A stretch of DNA of 12,436 bases from Spirogloea muscicola (GCA_009602725.1 WELB01000013.1:1025341-1037776), one strand, 5' to 3'. Counted from the stretch's first letter, positions 1-8,385 are shown. The notes: a model not told the origin generated them from the letters alone. Numbers and translations are program-made.

Positions 1-2152
1 GGGCACGCGGCGCGGCGGGGGCCAGTGCCGCTGGCGGGCCCCAGCGCGGCGCGGCGCTTCCTGGAGCCGCCGCCGGGCGACGCCACGCCCTTCCTCCAGT
101 CTCTCCACCGCGCCTACACCTCCCCGCCCGCCTGCCTGCTCGACGGCAGCCATGGTGGCAGGGCCGCCCCGCCGGCGCCCAGCTCGGTGCTGTACCAGCG
201 CCAGTGGCTGCGCCACAAGCACTCGTCGGCGGCGCTCAAGGCCTTCTCGTCCGTCGCGTCGTGGCAGTTCCAGCACCGCCACTACGACAGCCTCGACGTG
301 CACCCCGGCCAGAGCCCAGGTCCGCCTCGCCGCTGGCTCGGCGCTCGATGGGTGCCCACATGGTGTGCCTCGGCGCTCGCTCCTCGCGGCGGGCTCACCG
401 GAAGCCAGCATCTGGGGCCGCAGGACTGCAGGAGTACTACCGGCGGCAGCAGCAGGTGCTGGAGGGCTTCCGCGAGGTGGACGCGCTCGTAGCCGGCAGG
501 CTGCCGTCTGACCAGGAGCGGAAGGAGGCGTTCGATCGCGAGCGCGGCGAGCAGCGCGCTGTGCTACTCAGCAACTACATCAACATCGTCCTCTTTGCTG
601 CCAAGGTCGGCCTCCGTGCGGTGCCCAGTTGGCCTGCCGAAGATGAGGCTCAGGCAGACCGTGCCGTGGACGCGGCTGATGCCGCGACCTGGCCTGCCTC
701 CAGTGCAGCTCGGCGCCTGCCTGAAGAGCAAGTCCTTGGCGGTCATCGCGTCCACGCTTGACTCCTTCCTGGACCTCGTCTCCGGCCTCATCCTGTGGTT
801 CACCGCGCACTTCATGAAAGTCGAGAACCCCGCCGACTTCCCCATCGGGAAGCGCCGTATGCAGCCCGTTGGTATCATCGTCTTTGCCGCCATCATGGCC
901 ACGCTAGGTGAGGGGCCTTGGATGGCTTCTGTGAGCACGCCAATGTTGTCAAACTGCTGCAAGCCCTGGCCGTCATTGATCCATTGGACAATGCAGCCAG
1001 TGTGATAACCGGAGGATGAGGAGAAAGCATGTAGTAACGCAGTTCAACGTGCCACTGATGTAGGGATGCAGGTGCTGCTGGAGGGCCTCCGGCAGCTCTG
1101 CAACCCTGCGCAAGGTGCGGCCCAGGCGAAGCTTGACCTTCGCGAGCTCTTGTGGCTCTGCATTATCATGGGCTCCGCTGTGATCATCAAGCTCGGCCTC
1201 TACCTGTTCTGCCGCCAGTATGACAACGACATAGTGCAGGCCTATGCCCTGGTCCGCACGCATCGAGCACACCCACTGATCAATCTTCGCCTGCTTGCTG
1301 ATGCTACAATTACTACTCTTCTTCTTCATAAGCACTTCTCTCTCACCAAGTTACTGCCCTGTTGTGTGAGAGCAGGACCACTTTTTTGACGTAATGACCA
1401 ACGGCGTAGGCCTGGCGGCCGCGCTACTAGCCCAGAAATTTTACTGGTGGATCGACCCAGTTGGTGCCATCGTACTGGCCATGTACACCATCTATAATTG
1501 GTCCACAACGGTCGTGGAGAACGGGGGTGAGGTTGGCAGTGTGCTAGCTCCACTTGCGGCAGTCAAGGCATATTTTCCCCAGCTAAGCTGTTTTGAGCTG
1601 GCATTGTCTGGTGAAAGTGGCTAAGCCCAAGTCTCTGCGCATTTGTTGAATATATGCAGCCATCAACAACGTGATGAGCTTGTGCTGGCCTCTAACTATC
1701 ACATCCGCCTCTGTGACTGCAGCATCGCTGGTGGGCAAGTGTGCTCCCCCAGAGTTCATTGCCAAGGTGACGTACCTTGTGTATAACCACCACGCTGACA
1801 TCCGGCGCATTGACACTGTGCGGGCCTACACAATTGGGAATCTCTACTTCTGCGAGGTCTGCCCTCTCATCCATGTCCTATGTTTTGATTCGATGTCCTC
1901 ATGCAACAAGCAAGCAGCACTTGCTAAGAATTGGAGCAATGCCTGGGTGCGTAAACTCCTCAGGTGGACATTGAGCTTCCCAAGGACATGAGCTTGCACG
2001 AGGCACACGACATTGGGGAGTCGCTGCAGAATAAGCTGGAGAGTCTGGAAGAGGTGGAGCGAGCTTTTGTTCACCTTGACTATGAGTGTACACACAAGCT
2101 TGAGCACACGCAATCCTATGTGCCACCTTCCACAATTCCCGAAACACCTTAG
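1..2152 (+). CDS. Manganese-type cation diffusion facilitator (CDF/MTP family), 5' partial, 7 exons
   Basis: Predicted membrane transporter that moves Mn2+ (possibly other divalent metals) out of the cytosol by proton exchange. Exons: <1-319, 424-605, 709-907, 1064-1251, 1376-1526, 1723-1856, 1964-2152; every intron is GT-AG and all phases join, giving 453 codons plus TAG. Frame 1 is open to the window edge with no ATG, so the start lies upstream. Order: cytosolic N-terminus ending in an EYYRRQ segment; TM1-TM2 with DSFLD (partial residues 185-189); TM3 across exons 3-4; TM4 in exon 4; TM5 beginning DHFFD (297-301); TM6 with [16 protein letters not shown]; then the cytosolic dimerisation domain with [12 protein letters not shown], the VDIELP segment and [10 protein letters not shown] DxxxD pair in both TM2 and TM5 is the known signature of Mn-CDFs, whereas Zn-CDFs have HxxxD. 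Closest plant relatives by recall are the MTP8-11 group. Exact substrate and membrane are inferred. The gene converges on the minus-strand transporter. Confidence 0.9.
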
Positions 2153-2475
2153 TGTACATGTTAATCTGAATCCAGGAGCTACCGGAGCTGTTTTGAGACG
2201 GACGATCCTGCTGACACCCAATTGCAATACTTGTGCACCTTAACTGTGCACAATTGCTTGTAGAACACCTACACCTTCCTACTTTCTTGTGGGACTTTTT
2301 CCCTTTCTCAGTCAGAACTTGCTGAGGAAGATGACCTACTGCAACTTAGCAGCGGGCATAAGATCTGTTCATGGGCTTCTCAAGCAATTGAGGATGTCAA
2401 TTTCAGTGACAAGGTAATGTTGCAACATCGAAGACATGACAAATAGCATGAATTACTAATGAAAAATGCTGAGCA
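2153..2475. other. Convergent intergenic region with the 3' ends of both transporters
   Basis: These 323 bp separate the TAG of the CDF gene from the TAA of the opposing amino acid transporter, so both 3' UTRs must lie here and may overlap. I found no exact TGTAA (the usual green-algal polyadenylation signal) on the appropriate strand close to either stop, and no AATAAA. A 12-mer AGCTGTTTTGAG at 2186-2197 recurs in an intron of each neighbouring gene. No coding sequence is supported. Confidence 0.6.
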
Positions 2476-5300
2476 TTATTGTCTTGCATTGTGCGCTGCA
2501 GTTGCCCCATGAATGGTTGCCAAGAATATCAAAGTCCCAAAAAAGACAACGATCACACCGGCCACTCTATCTGTGAAGCTGGCTCTGCCACTCGTGGAGT
2601 GAGCGCCCTTCAGCAGCAGAAGTCCTGGGATAATGAAGATCACCATAACACCACCACTAGACCCCACAATGGCGTACACCTAAGGCCATGTCACTCATGT
2701 GACAGTATCTCGTCAGACATGATAACAGCTGGCCACCAGTCTGGGTATACGAGATCTCGAGGACAACATCTTGCAGTTGGGGCTTTGATGTTGCACGATC
2801 GTAAGTACGTTATTCATTGCTCTTGACAAGGTTGGCATACCTGGCCCAAGTCGCGTACAAGAAGAGCAGTTGCCAGCGTTGAAGCAAACAGCACGAGAGT
2901 CAGGACTTGTTGCAGAAGTACTGGGTCCACAGGGCCCACAAGCCGTGTATATTCGGAAAAGTCGGTCAAAATGGAGCGGGCAGGGAGGCTGTTGACCGGG
3001 TAGCATACCATAGCCACCTGGCACATTGAAGACAAGAAGATGATCATATTTGCTGGTCACTGACAGAAGTTGGGCAGCTTGATGCACCAGTGGACGCAGA
3101 CTTGCTACGTGCTTGTGGCTGGAAGTTGCCAACATGGAGCAGAGACAGGTGGCAGTACCACAGCCATGCCAGCTCTGGCGACATTCATGAATATGCTCGA
3201 GGTCCCAAAACTCTGCAGCACGTCACTCTTAACTTCTGGGTAGATGATGTACCCGAATGCTCCTACCTGCGCACAGGACACGTCTTCTCACGTCTTCTCA
3301 AGTAATGCTGGGAAAGACGGGAGCAGCAATAGCACTCACATGGTAGATGATGCTGGAAATCACTTACATGCAAAGATTACATGCTGGGTAGGGTGGATAC
3401 TAGGATGTTGAGGCTCACCAGGCTGTAAGCGACAAAGCAGAGTAGCATTGAGAAACCAATAACACCATCCATGGTCTTGAGGCGGCGGGAGTGGCAGCTC
3501 GCAGTTGAATTCAGAGGGACAGTAAGATCCTCAACGGCAACGTCTTCGGCGGAGTTGAGCCACTGCTTGGGCCTGCTCGCAAGCTCCACAAATATAGGCA
3601 CAACCTGCAACGCACTTGATTATCAGACCCGGCCATATGCTTGAGTTAGATGCTTCCTCTGGGTCGAAATAGCGCACAAGCTTAATAAAACTACCTGTAT
3701 ATGGCACTGGAATGCAAAAACCACGATGTCGGCAGTCATAAAGATGTGGGAGCCCCCTCGGAAAAATGTTAACTGCAAGCAGAATGGCCAGCCAATCAAC
3801 TTCTTGCCGAGTGCTCAAGTCAGTGAAGCATCCAAGGTTCCATGCTATCAGCAACGATCATGACGACTGAGAAAGAAGCGGCAAGGAGATGAAGTGCTGT
3901 CTTATTGCCTACTCCAGGCGGCAGCCCGCCGAGGGTCACGATCTTGTTGATGCCAATGCAGACCAGTGCAGTTGTCAGATATAGGAGCATAACAACCTGT
4001 TATCACCACAGGACCATCCCGTCAACACCCTGCACTTGCACCAGTACTATGGAGGCTCTTGCACAGGCTTCAGCAAGCTGTTTTGAGGTGCCCGACGCGC
4101 TGGAGGTGGCGCGCAGTATGTGCAGCGTCCAATCGGCTCAGAAGGAGCTCCTACTGAGGCCTGCAAGGGAGCAACAGAGACCATACAGCAAGCATGGACG
4201 TCCACTTGAGGGCACGCAGAGTCTGCTGTAGCGCCATGGGTAGCACCAGCCCAGCCGCAAGTGCTGAGATCACAATCCTGTCCATGGACCCACGTAGAGG
4301 ACAACCAGGCCGCCTAAGCCCAGAAGTGAGGCGGCAGCTGAGGGCGGAGCGTGCTAATATACAAGGAATGTACATGCAGCTGTTGACGTGCTAGGCCTCT
4401 ACACTGAGCAGATTAGCACTAAGAGAGGCAGCAAGTGCTGGCTGCTGGGGCTGATGAAGGACCTCCGATTAGCCAGGAGGCTGGCGGAGCCGAACACGCT
4501 GCTCGCCATGGGCTGGAATACGTCCCCTGCAGTCACGCAGCAGGCTTGGGGAGGGTGAGAGGCCTGGGAGTGACGTCGGTCTTGAGGCTACCTCAAGCAG
4601 GGCCGCTTATGTTGGTGGGCCGAGGGTGGCGCTGGCGCACCCACAATAATCAGGTATGCGATCATCGAGCCCACGAGGTACACGAGCATCATCAACGATG
4701 TGGCAACCGACGCGCTGCGGCCCAGCTCCGCGTTCACGAGGTCCTGGTGGTGCCAGCGACGAGCGCCAGCGGCAGCAATTGCCGGAGTTGTCAAGAGGCC
4801 ATTGCACAGCCCATTTGCTCGGTAGCAGAGGATTTGGAGAATACTGGGTACCAAGTTCAACATAGGAATGTAGGACCCGAGTCAGCGCGGCAAGGGCAGA
4901 GGTGGCTGCAGCAAGTCAAATTTCAACCTGGTAGGACTGGCAGCGGGTGCGCTCAGCAGCGCGCACAAGAACAGCGAGCGCTGCAACCTCCACCAGCCAG
5001 ATGGTGGCTGCAACGAGCAGGCCGCCCAGGAGTCCTGACTGCCTGCATGGGCGCGGCCGTTCCTCTCTCATAAGCGCCGCCAGGAACGTGACGCCAGAGT
5101 TGGCAGATGCCGGGGTGGCTGCTGCACGGAGACCTGAAGGCGAAGGGGAAGGCGAGGACGCCGGCGCCCACGGCGGCGTTGCAGAGGTTGAACGCCGCCA
5201 CCCAGGGACTGCTGTTGTGGCCACCATCGCCGTCGACACTCTCAGCTACGGCGCTGGTCCCGCCGTCGCCGCCGTCGGCAAGGAGGGGCGCTGGCGCCAT
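2476..5300 (-). CDS. AAAP-family amino acid transporter (SLC38/AVT-like), complete, 11 exons
   Basis: Predicted proton- or sodium-coupled amino acid transporter of the amino acid/auxin permease family, in plasma or vacuolar membrane. Exons in coding order: 5300-5134, 5042-4928, 4743-4641, 4526-4463, 4277-4187, 3996-3913, 3772-3695, 3604-3419, 3266-3159, 3017-2841, 2679-2476. All introns are GT-AG, phases join, and the total is 458 codons plus TAA, a normal family length. Landmarks: Asp/Gly-rich cytosolic N-terminus (1-32); TM1 with NAAVGAGVLAFPFAF (41-55), the family's substrate-site helix; exon 3 with VYLVGSMIAYLIIVG; exon 5 with LRALKWTSMLA; exon 7 with DIVVFAFQCHIQ joined to VVPIFVEL, the conserved FAF-CH-PI core; exon 10 with CYPVNSLPAR; last exon with VGSSGGVMVIFIIPGL. 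ATG at 5300 is the first after an in-frame stop near 5366. The end of exon 9 could shift by one codon (GTGGTA or GTACTG donor); 3159 keeps the spacing of SLC38 proteins. Substrate is not predictable. Confidence 0.92.
3281..3300. repeat. Perfect 10-bp tandem duplication in transporter intron 8
   Basis: CGTCTTCTCA occurs twice in tandem, 14 bp upstream (in gene sense) of the intron 8 acceptor of the AAAP gene. It lies in the branch-point/polypyrimidine zone; read on the minus strand it is purine-rich. Probably a simple replication slippage duplication. Confidence 0.9.
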
Positions 5301-5627
5301 GGCACTGCGCTCGACGGCCTTGAGCTGGCCAGTGCTGGACAGCCCGAGCTCACCCCCAATTCCTCACAACTGCGCGTCGCCGCAGCCGGAGGCTGTCCTG
5401 CAAGCACTGCAAGTTGCTGTCTCACTACTGCTTCACCGCCCCGCCCCTGCAATGCAGGGTTAGCTCTTGCCCGAGAAGGAGTGCCATGAGCTATTCACAG
5501 TTGCTGGAGGAAAGGCCCTCTAGCTTGCTGGACTGCCGCATCCATCGCTGCCTGGCAGCAACACAGGCCTCCTCACCATCGACTTCCGTTGTCCTCGGCG
5601 ACTTTGCTGTGGACTGTGGCTGGGCTC
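5301..5627. other. Upstream region of the AAAP transporter (5' UTR/promoter zone)
   Basis: This stretch lies upstream of the minus-strand transporter start and must hold its 5' UTR and promoter if transcription starts nearby. It is GC-rich near the gene. It contains a GC-box-like CCCCGCCCC at about 5439-5447 and an adjacent perfect palindrome, CCCTGCA-A-TGCAGGG, at 5445-5459, about 150 bp upstream of the ATG. No TATA box is convincing. The open frames here lack recognisable protein features. Confidence 0.4.
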
Positions 5628-5840
5628 GCAGCTGCGGGTAGCTTGGGGCATTCTAGCGTCCCGCAAGCCATCGTTGCATGCTATAGAATGCGGCTATCAT
5701 TGAGTCTACAGCGTTCCCAGGCACTCGCGATACACCAGCGTGCTGGTCGTGCATTAGCCCAGGCTAATGGCTTCCGTGGTGGTGGGTTGGCGCCTCAGTA
5801 TAGCTTGTCAGATTTGCATGTGCTCACTCGGGGATATTAG
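5628..5840 (+). mobile_element. LINE C-terminal fragment, copy A (diverged)
   Basis: Frame 5628-5840 ends in TAG and carries the C-terminal signature shared by the fragments in this window: YRMRLSLSLQRS, QRAGRALAQANG and SLSDLHVLTRGY. Compared with the copy at 11960-12317 (AAGSLAQVYRMRLAVSLQRS), it has about ten extra residues between AAGSL and YRMRL. Base composition is less GC-rich than the other copies and the protein is more diverged, so it is probably the oldest insertion. No reverse transcriptase motif is present. Assignment to a non-LTR retrotransposon rests on the whole fragment set, especially the KY...F.PLAV segment of the longer copies, and is family-level recall rather than a database match. 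Confidence 0.6.
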
Positions 5841-5892
5841 GTGTCCTCCTTAGCCTGCTCATTACCCAGTTAACAGGACATTTGTAAGGCTA

Positions 5893-5939
5893 GAATTGGC
5901 CTCCCTTTCAATTTCATGCGCACCGCGCGCCTTCTCTCT
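5893..5939 (+). repeat. Third copy of the GAATTG/CAATTC hairpin repeat
   Basis: These 47 bp match part of the 76-bp direct repeats at 11742-11817 and 11884-11959, with one 1-bp insertion and one substitution. The core is an inverted repeat, GAATTG ... CAATTC, followed by a GC-rich GCGCGCC and a CTCTCT tract. It lies 52 bp after the stop of LINE copy A. A CTGCAG follows directly, so an intron 3' end is conceivable but nothing supports one. Confidence 0.75.
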
Positions 5940-6201
5940 GCAGGTGGCACTTTGACAGGCACGAGGCGGGCAGCAGCCGGGTCTCATTCATGCCAGCTCC
6001 TGGGCCAGCAAATGTACTGGCTTATACTGCTCCTTTTCAGCGCATGCGCCGGTCCATCTTGCGGTAGCAATCTGGCGGAAAACCCCGTGCAAACGTGGAG
6101 CTAGATGCACACAAGCAGCAGCTTCTGGACTCTGGTGATGGCTCCTCGTCTTCCAGCGTGTCCAACTAGTGAAGGTGGAGCAAGTGGCTCTTCCATAAGA
6201 G
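5940..6201. other. Spacer between repeats, no gene recognised
   Basis: I see no coding sequence with recognisable features. It separates the hairpin repeat at 5893 from a retroelement tail cluster starting near 6202. Short open frames on both strands have no conserved motif. Confidence 0.5.
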
Positions 6202-6279
6202 GAAGCGGCACTCCCAATGGGGGCAAGGGCTGTGAAAAGACGAAGTGGCACTCCCAATTGGGGCAAGGGCTGTGAAAAG
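6202..6279 (-). repeat. 40-bp-period tandem duplication of a retroelement tail end
   Basis: A 38-bp unit at 6202-6239 is repeated at 6242-6279 with two mismatches. On the minus strand it is the end of the LINE tail (CAGCCCTTGCCCCCATTGGG, then a GCC-ACTTC-like end). The flanking sequence to about 6325 is the rest of a tail in the same orientation, including GGGCTG/CAGCCC arms at 6267-6272 and 6281-6286 and the TTCGAA block also present near 6553 and 7551. The internal duplication suggests slippage during reverse transcription or replication. Confidence 0.8.
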
Positions 6280-6346
6280 CCAGCCCGAAAAAGAATCGAC
6301 CAAGGTTCGAAGGGGCCAAATGATGGATAGCCATAGCCCCTTCAGC

Positions 6347-6626
6347 ACGTCTTTCCGCCTGCTAGCTACTCAGACTTGCATCTACTGACGAGAGGTTACT
6401 GAGAGTTCGCTTACTGCTGTCTCAGTCCTTAGCACTCCGACTCCTTCAGACCTTGTCCATTCTTTTGGGCTGGCCTCTCCCAGCCACCAGTTAATCTGGC
6501 CGCGCTTGCCCTTCAGGCCCCGAAGTCGCTGCTGAGCTCGTAGCTTGGCCCCTTCGAACCTTGTCAATTCTTTTCGGGCTGGCTTCTCACAGCCCTTGCC
6601 CCCATTGGGAGAGCCACTTCTTCTAA
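6347..6626 (+). mobile_element. LINE 3' end fragment (last codons plus 3' UTR and hairpin tail)
   Basis: Begins abruptly with the final codons (FPPASYSDLHLLTRGY, stop TGA 6400-6402) and continues through the 3' UTR into two hairpin tails. Positions 6347-6509 match 9444-9605 (163 versus 162 bp) with one substitution and one 1-bp indel, so these copies are recent or recently exchanged. Stem-loops lie at 6468-6485 (GGCTGG/CCAGCC) and 6576-6595 (GGGCTG/CAGCCC). The tail ends in GAGAGCCACTTCTTCT at about 6625. It abuts an opposite-strand fragment tail-to-tail. Confidence 0.75.
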
Positions 6627-6822
6627 AAAGCGCTGAGCAGCTACTAAGTGGCCTGAAGAGGCTATGTCAGAACGGGGGAGGATGGACCACTCAGTAGTTA
6701 CGAATGAGGAGCCTCAAATCCGACAGACTAGCTGCTGGAAAACTATCCCACTGACGAAAGCCGGAGGCCACGGCGAGAGCACGGCCAGTACGCAGATGCA
6801 AGGCGTGGGCCATGGACCGCTT
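6627..6822 (-). mobile_element. LINE C-terminal fragment with 3' UTR, minus strand
   Basis: Minus-strand coding from about 6822 to the TGA at 6693-6691 gives KRSMAHALHLRTGRALAVAS, then SLSDLRLLIRNY, the shared C-terminus with RNY in place of RGY. The 3' UTR follows to about 6627. Positions 6651-6735 are an 85-bp direct repeat of 7590-7674 with about three substitutions. The fragment is severely 5'-truncated and starts directly behind a same-strand tail cluster. Confidence 0.7.
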
Positions 6823-6832
6823 CCATAATGGG

Positions 6833-7003
6833 CGAGGGCCGAAAAGATGGACAAGGTCCAAAGGGAGAGAAAGGGAGAGGAAGTCGCTTCCAGGAGAAGA
6901 AAGGGCTCGCCCATTGAGGATAGGGGCTGGAAAAGCCAGCCCAAAAGGAGAGGGCGGTGGCTGGAAGAGGCCAGCCCAGAAAAAAGAATAAAGAGCGAGA
7001 GAA
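6833..7003 (-). repeat. Cluster of retroelement hairpin tails, minus orientation
   Basis: Two tail stem-loops stand side by side: GGCTGG/CCAGCC at 6959-6976, and a perfect GGGCTGGaaaagCCAGCCC at 6924-6942, followed on the minus strand by the CAATGGGCGAGCCC block and TTTCTTCT. Further along, TGGACaagGTCCA (about 6848-6860) is the small upstream stem of another tail. The plus strand here is strongly purine-rich. No coding sequence is supported. It looks like several tail insertions in one place. Confidence 0.75.
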
Positions 7004-7299
7004 AGACGCTTCCATTCGAGGGCCTAAAAGCACACAGCTGTGCAAGTTGCTACATCAAATGGAAGCTCAGTAATGCACAAGAAGCAGCCACAAGTCGGAG
7101 TAATTTGCAGCTGGAAAAGAGAGAGAAACTCTTCCAGTGGAGGATTACCGTTTACCGATTACATATCGTGTATCGTTTATTACCCGGCCTCCACCCGTTC
7201 TGCCTAAGTGGTGTACAGCAGTGTGAGTGCGGTGAGCGCAGCTCAGACGCAGCATCTTTGGCAGCCCATGCGCTCAGAAACTAAGCAGCTACGAAGCAC
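7004..7299 (-). other. Probable 3' UTR of LINE copy B; no gene
   Basis: This lies directly downstream (minus sense) of the copy B C-terminus. Sequence just after its stop resembles that after the stop of the 12317 copy (GTAGCTGCTT). The rest is AT-richer, with a related-word stretch at about 7147-7185 (ATTACC, TTTACC, TATCG). No open frame has recognisable features. Confidence 0.45.
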
Positions 7300-7462
7300 T
7301 TAGTACCCCTGCTAAGCAGCCTCAGGTCAGAGAAACTTGGCTCCTGGAAGCGGGTCCCCTGGCCAGAGCCAGAGGCAGCAGCGAGGGCTCTTCCGGCACG
7401 CAGGTGCAGCACGCGGGCCATAGACCTCTGCAGCGAGATGGCCAAGTGCATGCGGTTGGCCA
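7300..7462 (-). mobile_element. LINE C-terminal fragment, copy B (frameshifted end)
   Basis: Minus-strand frame from about 7462 encodes NRMHLAISLQRSMARVLHLR, then RAGRALAAASGSGQG and FSDLRLLSRG. Relative to the 11960-12317 copy, one T is missing in the last codons (GGGTACTAA instead of GGGTTACTGA), so the normal RGY end is replaced by a few extra residues. DNA identity with that copy is high: a block of about 46 bp around the RAGRALAAASGSGQG codons is nearly identical. It begins just behind the tail end at 7481, with no spacer to speak of. Confidence 0.7.
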
Positions 7463-7480
7463 CCAATATCCAAAAAGCCA

Positions 7481-7676
7481 AAAAAAGAAGAAGTGGCTCT
7501 CCCAATGGGGGCAAGGGCTGTGAGAAGCCAGCCCGAAAAGAATTGACAAGGTTCGAAGGGGCCAAACTACGAGCTAAGCAGCGAGAAGAGCCTGAAGAGG
7601 CTATGGCAGAACGGGGGAGGATGGACCACTCAGTAGTTACGAGTGAGGAGCCTCACATCCGACAGACTAGCTGCCA
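7481..7676 (-). mobile_element. LINE 3' end fragment with full hairpin tail, minus strand
   Basis: Only the last codons remain (MAASLSDVRLLTRNY, stop TGA 7632-7630), followed by a complete 3' UTR and tail: the TTCGAA block, CTTGTCAATTC, GGGCTG/CAGCCC stem (7515-7534), CCCATTGGG and a CACTTCTTCTTTTTT end at 7481. The tail closely matches the plus-strand tail at about 6529-6626. The 85 bp at 7590-7674 are shared with 6651-6735. Confidence 0.7.
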
Positions 7677-7770
7677 TCTGCCCCTGGCCCCCTTCTCGTA
7701 CTTTGTTCCTTCTTTTTTGGGCTGGCTTTTCCAGCCCCTGTCCTCAATGGGCGAGCCCTTTCTTCTGACC
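7677..7770 (+). repeat. Retroelement hairpin tail, plus orientation
   Basis: Begins with CTGGCCCCCTTCT, as in the 3' UTR of the copy at the window end, then has a perfect GGGCTGGctttt-CCAGCCC-type stem (7719-7725 and 7731-7737), the CAATGGGCGAGCCC block and a CTTTCTTCT end near 7768. It is flanked by minus-strand fragments on both sides, so it is an orphan tail or a separate tiny insertion. Confidence 0.75.
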
Positions 7771-8085
7771 CGCAAGCAGCACATCCCGGGCGGAGCGGCG
7801 AGCCGCCTGGAATGGCAACGTGCCTGTCGCCACGTCCGCTGCCGCCTGCTCCAGGAGGCCACCTCCATGCCGGATGGAACGCTGGGCCACCGAAGCCGCA
7901 ACCTGCGCCCAACTCACGTCAAGGATAAGACGTGGCCCGCCGGCTGGTGGGGTGGCCACAAGGTCGACGCGACGGGCGTGGAGACCGTCCGCCCGTTGCT
8001 GAAGCTGCATGACTGCGGAGTTCTCGGCGGCCACCGAGAAGCCGGCCTCCACGAGGAGGCCATGCATCGCATCCCGGAGCATATG
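7771..8085 (-). mobile_element. LINE C-terminal-region fragment (upstream segment), minus strand
   Basis: Minus-strand frame of about 105 codons without a shift: HMLRDAMHGLLVEAGFSVAA, a RADGLHARRVDLVA segment, GGPRLILDVSWAQ, and a GGGLLEQAAAD segment ending QAARRSARDVLLA. This is the part of the C-terminal domain that precedes the KY...F.PLAV segment in intact elements, so it represents a different slice from copies A, B, D and E. It is cut at the 3' side by the plus-oriented tail and at the 5' side by the palindromic junction at 8064-8105. Confidence 0.65.
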
Positions 8086-8105
8086 CATCCCGGAGGATGC
8101 GATGC
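8064..8105. repeat. Inverted repeat at a head-to-head junction of two LINE fragments
   Basis: GCATCGCATCC (8064-8074) is exactly complementary in reverse to GGATGCGATGC (8095-8105). The centre holds CATATG at 8080-8085. Both arms encode the same residues (a DAM motif) of the retroelement on opposite strands, so the palindrome reflects two homologous copies meeting head-to-head. Confidence 0.85.
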
Positions 8106-8308
8106 GCGTGCTCAGGTGCGCGGGGGGAGAGGAGCGGACCGGCACCCACGACTTGCTCCGGAATGCGAGGTATGGCATATTTGTCGAAGCCGGTTACACA
8201 CTGGCGTTGGAAAACTCAAGCATCATGCCTCTTACTGCTGGGGCGGATGGCCGCCTCCACACCCGGCGCGCCGATCTCGTCGACAGCGCGCATGGCGGGG
8301 GGCCCCGC
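8095..8308 (+). mobile_element. LINE C-terminal-region fragment with CGGER-H motif, plus strand
   Basis: Plus-strand frame encodes DAMRVLRCAGGEERTGTHDL, then LLRNARYGIFVEAGYTLALE and an ADGRLHTRRADLV segment. The C..GGE..R..H..LR pattern is what I expect just upstream of the C-terminal domain in many LINE polyproteins. A 64-bp stretch starting at 8219 matches one starting at 8963 with three differences. The homology ends around 8308, just before a hairpin. Confidence 0.65.
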
Positions 8309-8311
8309 CAA

Positions 8312-8337
8312 GCGGCTGGCTTTTACCAGCCAGCCGC
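8312..8337. repeat. Perfect 8-bp-arm hairpin GCGGCTGG/CCAGCCGC
   Basis: Arms 8312-8319 and 8330-8337 enclose a 10-nt loop. The loop and inner arm (GGCTGGCTTTTACCAGCC) resemble the retroelement tail stem-loop, but the outer arms differ from the consensus and no tail end follows, so this may be a degenerate tail. Confidence 0.8.
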
Positions 8338-8385
8338 GCTGCGGACGGCACTCTGCGCGGCGAGCTCCGAGGACCGCGCCGCGCC

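Noticed and set aside
152-511. ATG at 152 as start of the CDF gene
   Set aside because: It is in a different frame from the conserved exons; frame 1 is open to the window edge, so the start lies upstream.
3695-3772. Suspected frameshift in AAAP exon 7 at a T run
   Set aside because: Recounting the run (five A on the plus strand, 3716-3720) shows that the frame is intact and gives a continuous FAFQCHIQ core.
4973-5489. Plus-strand open frames overlapping the AAAP 5' exons
   Set aside because: They are antisense to well-supported exons and lack any recognisable features.
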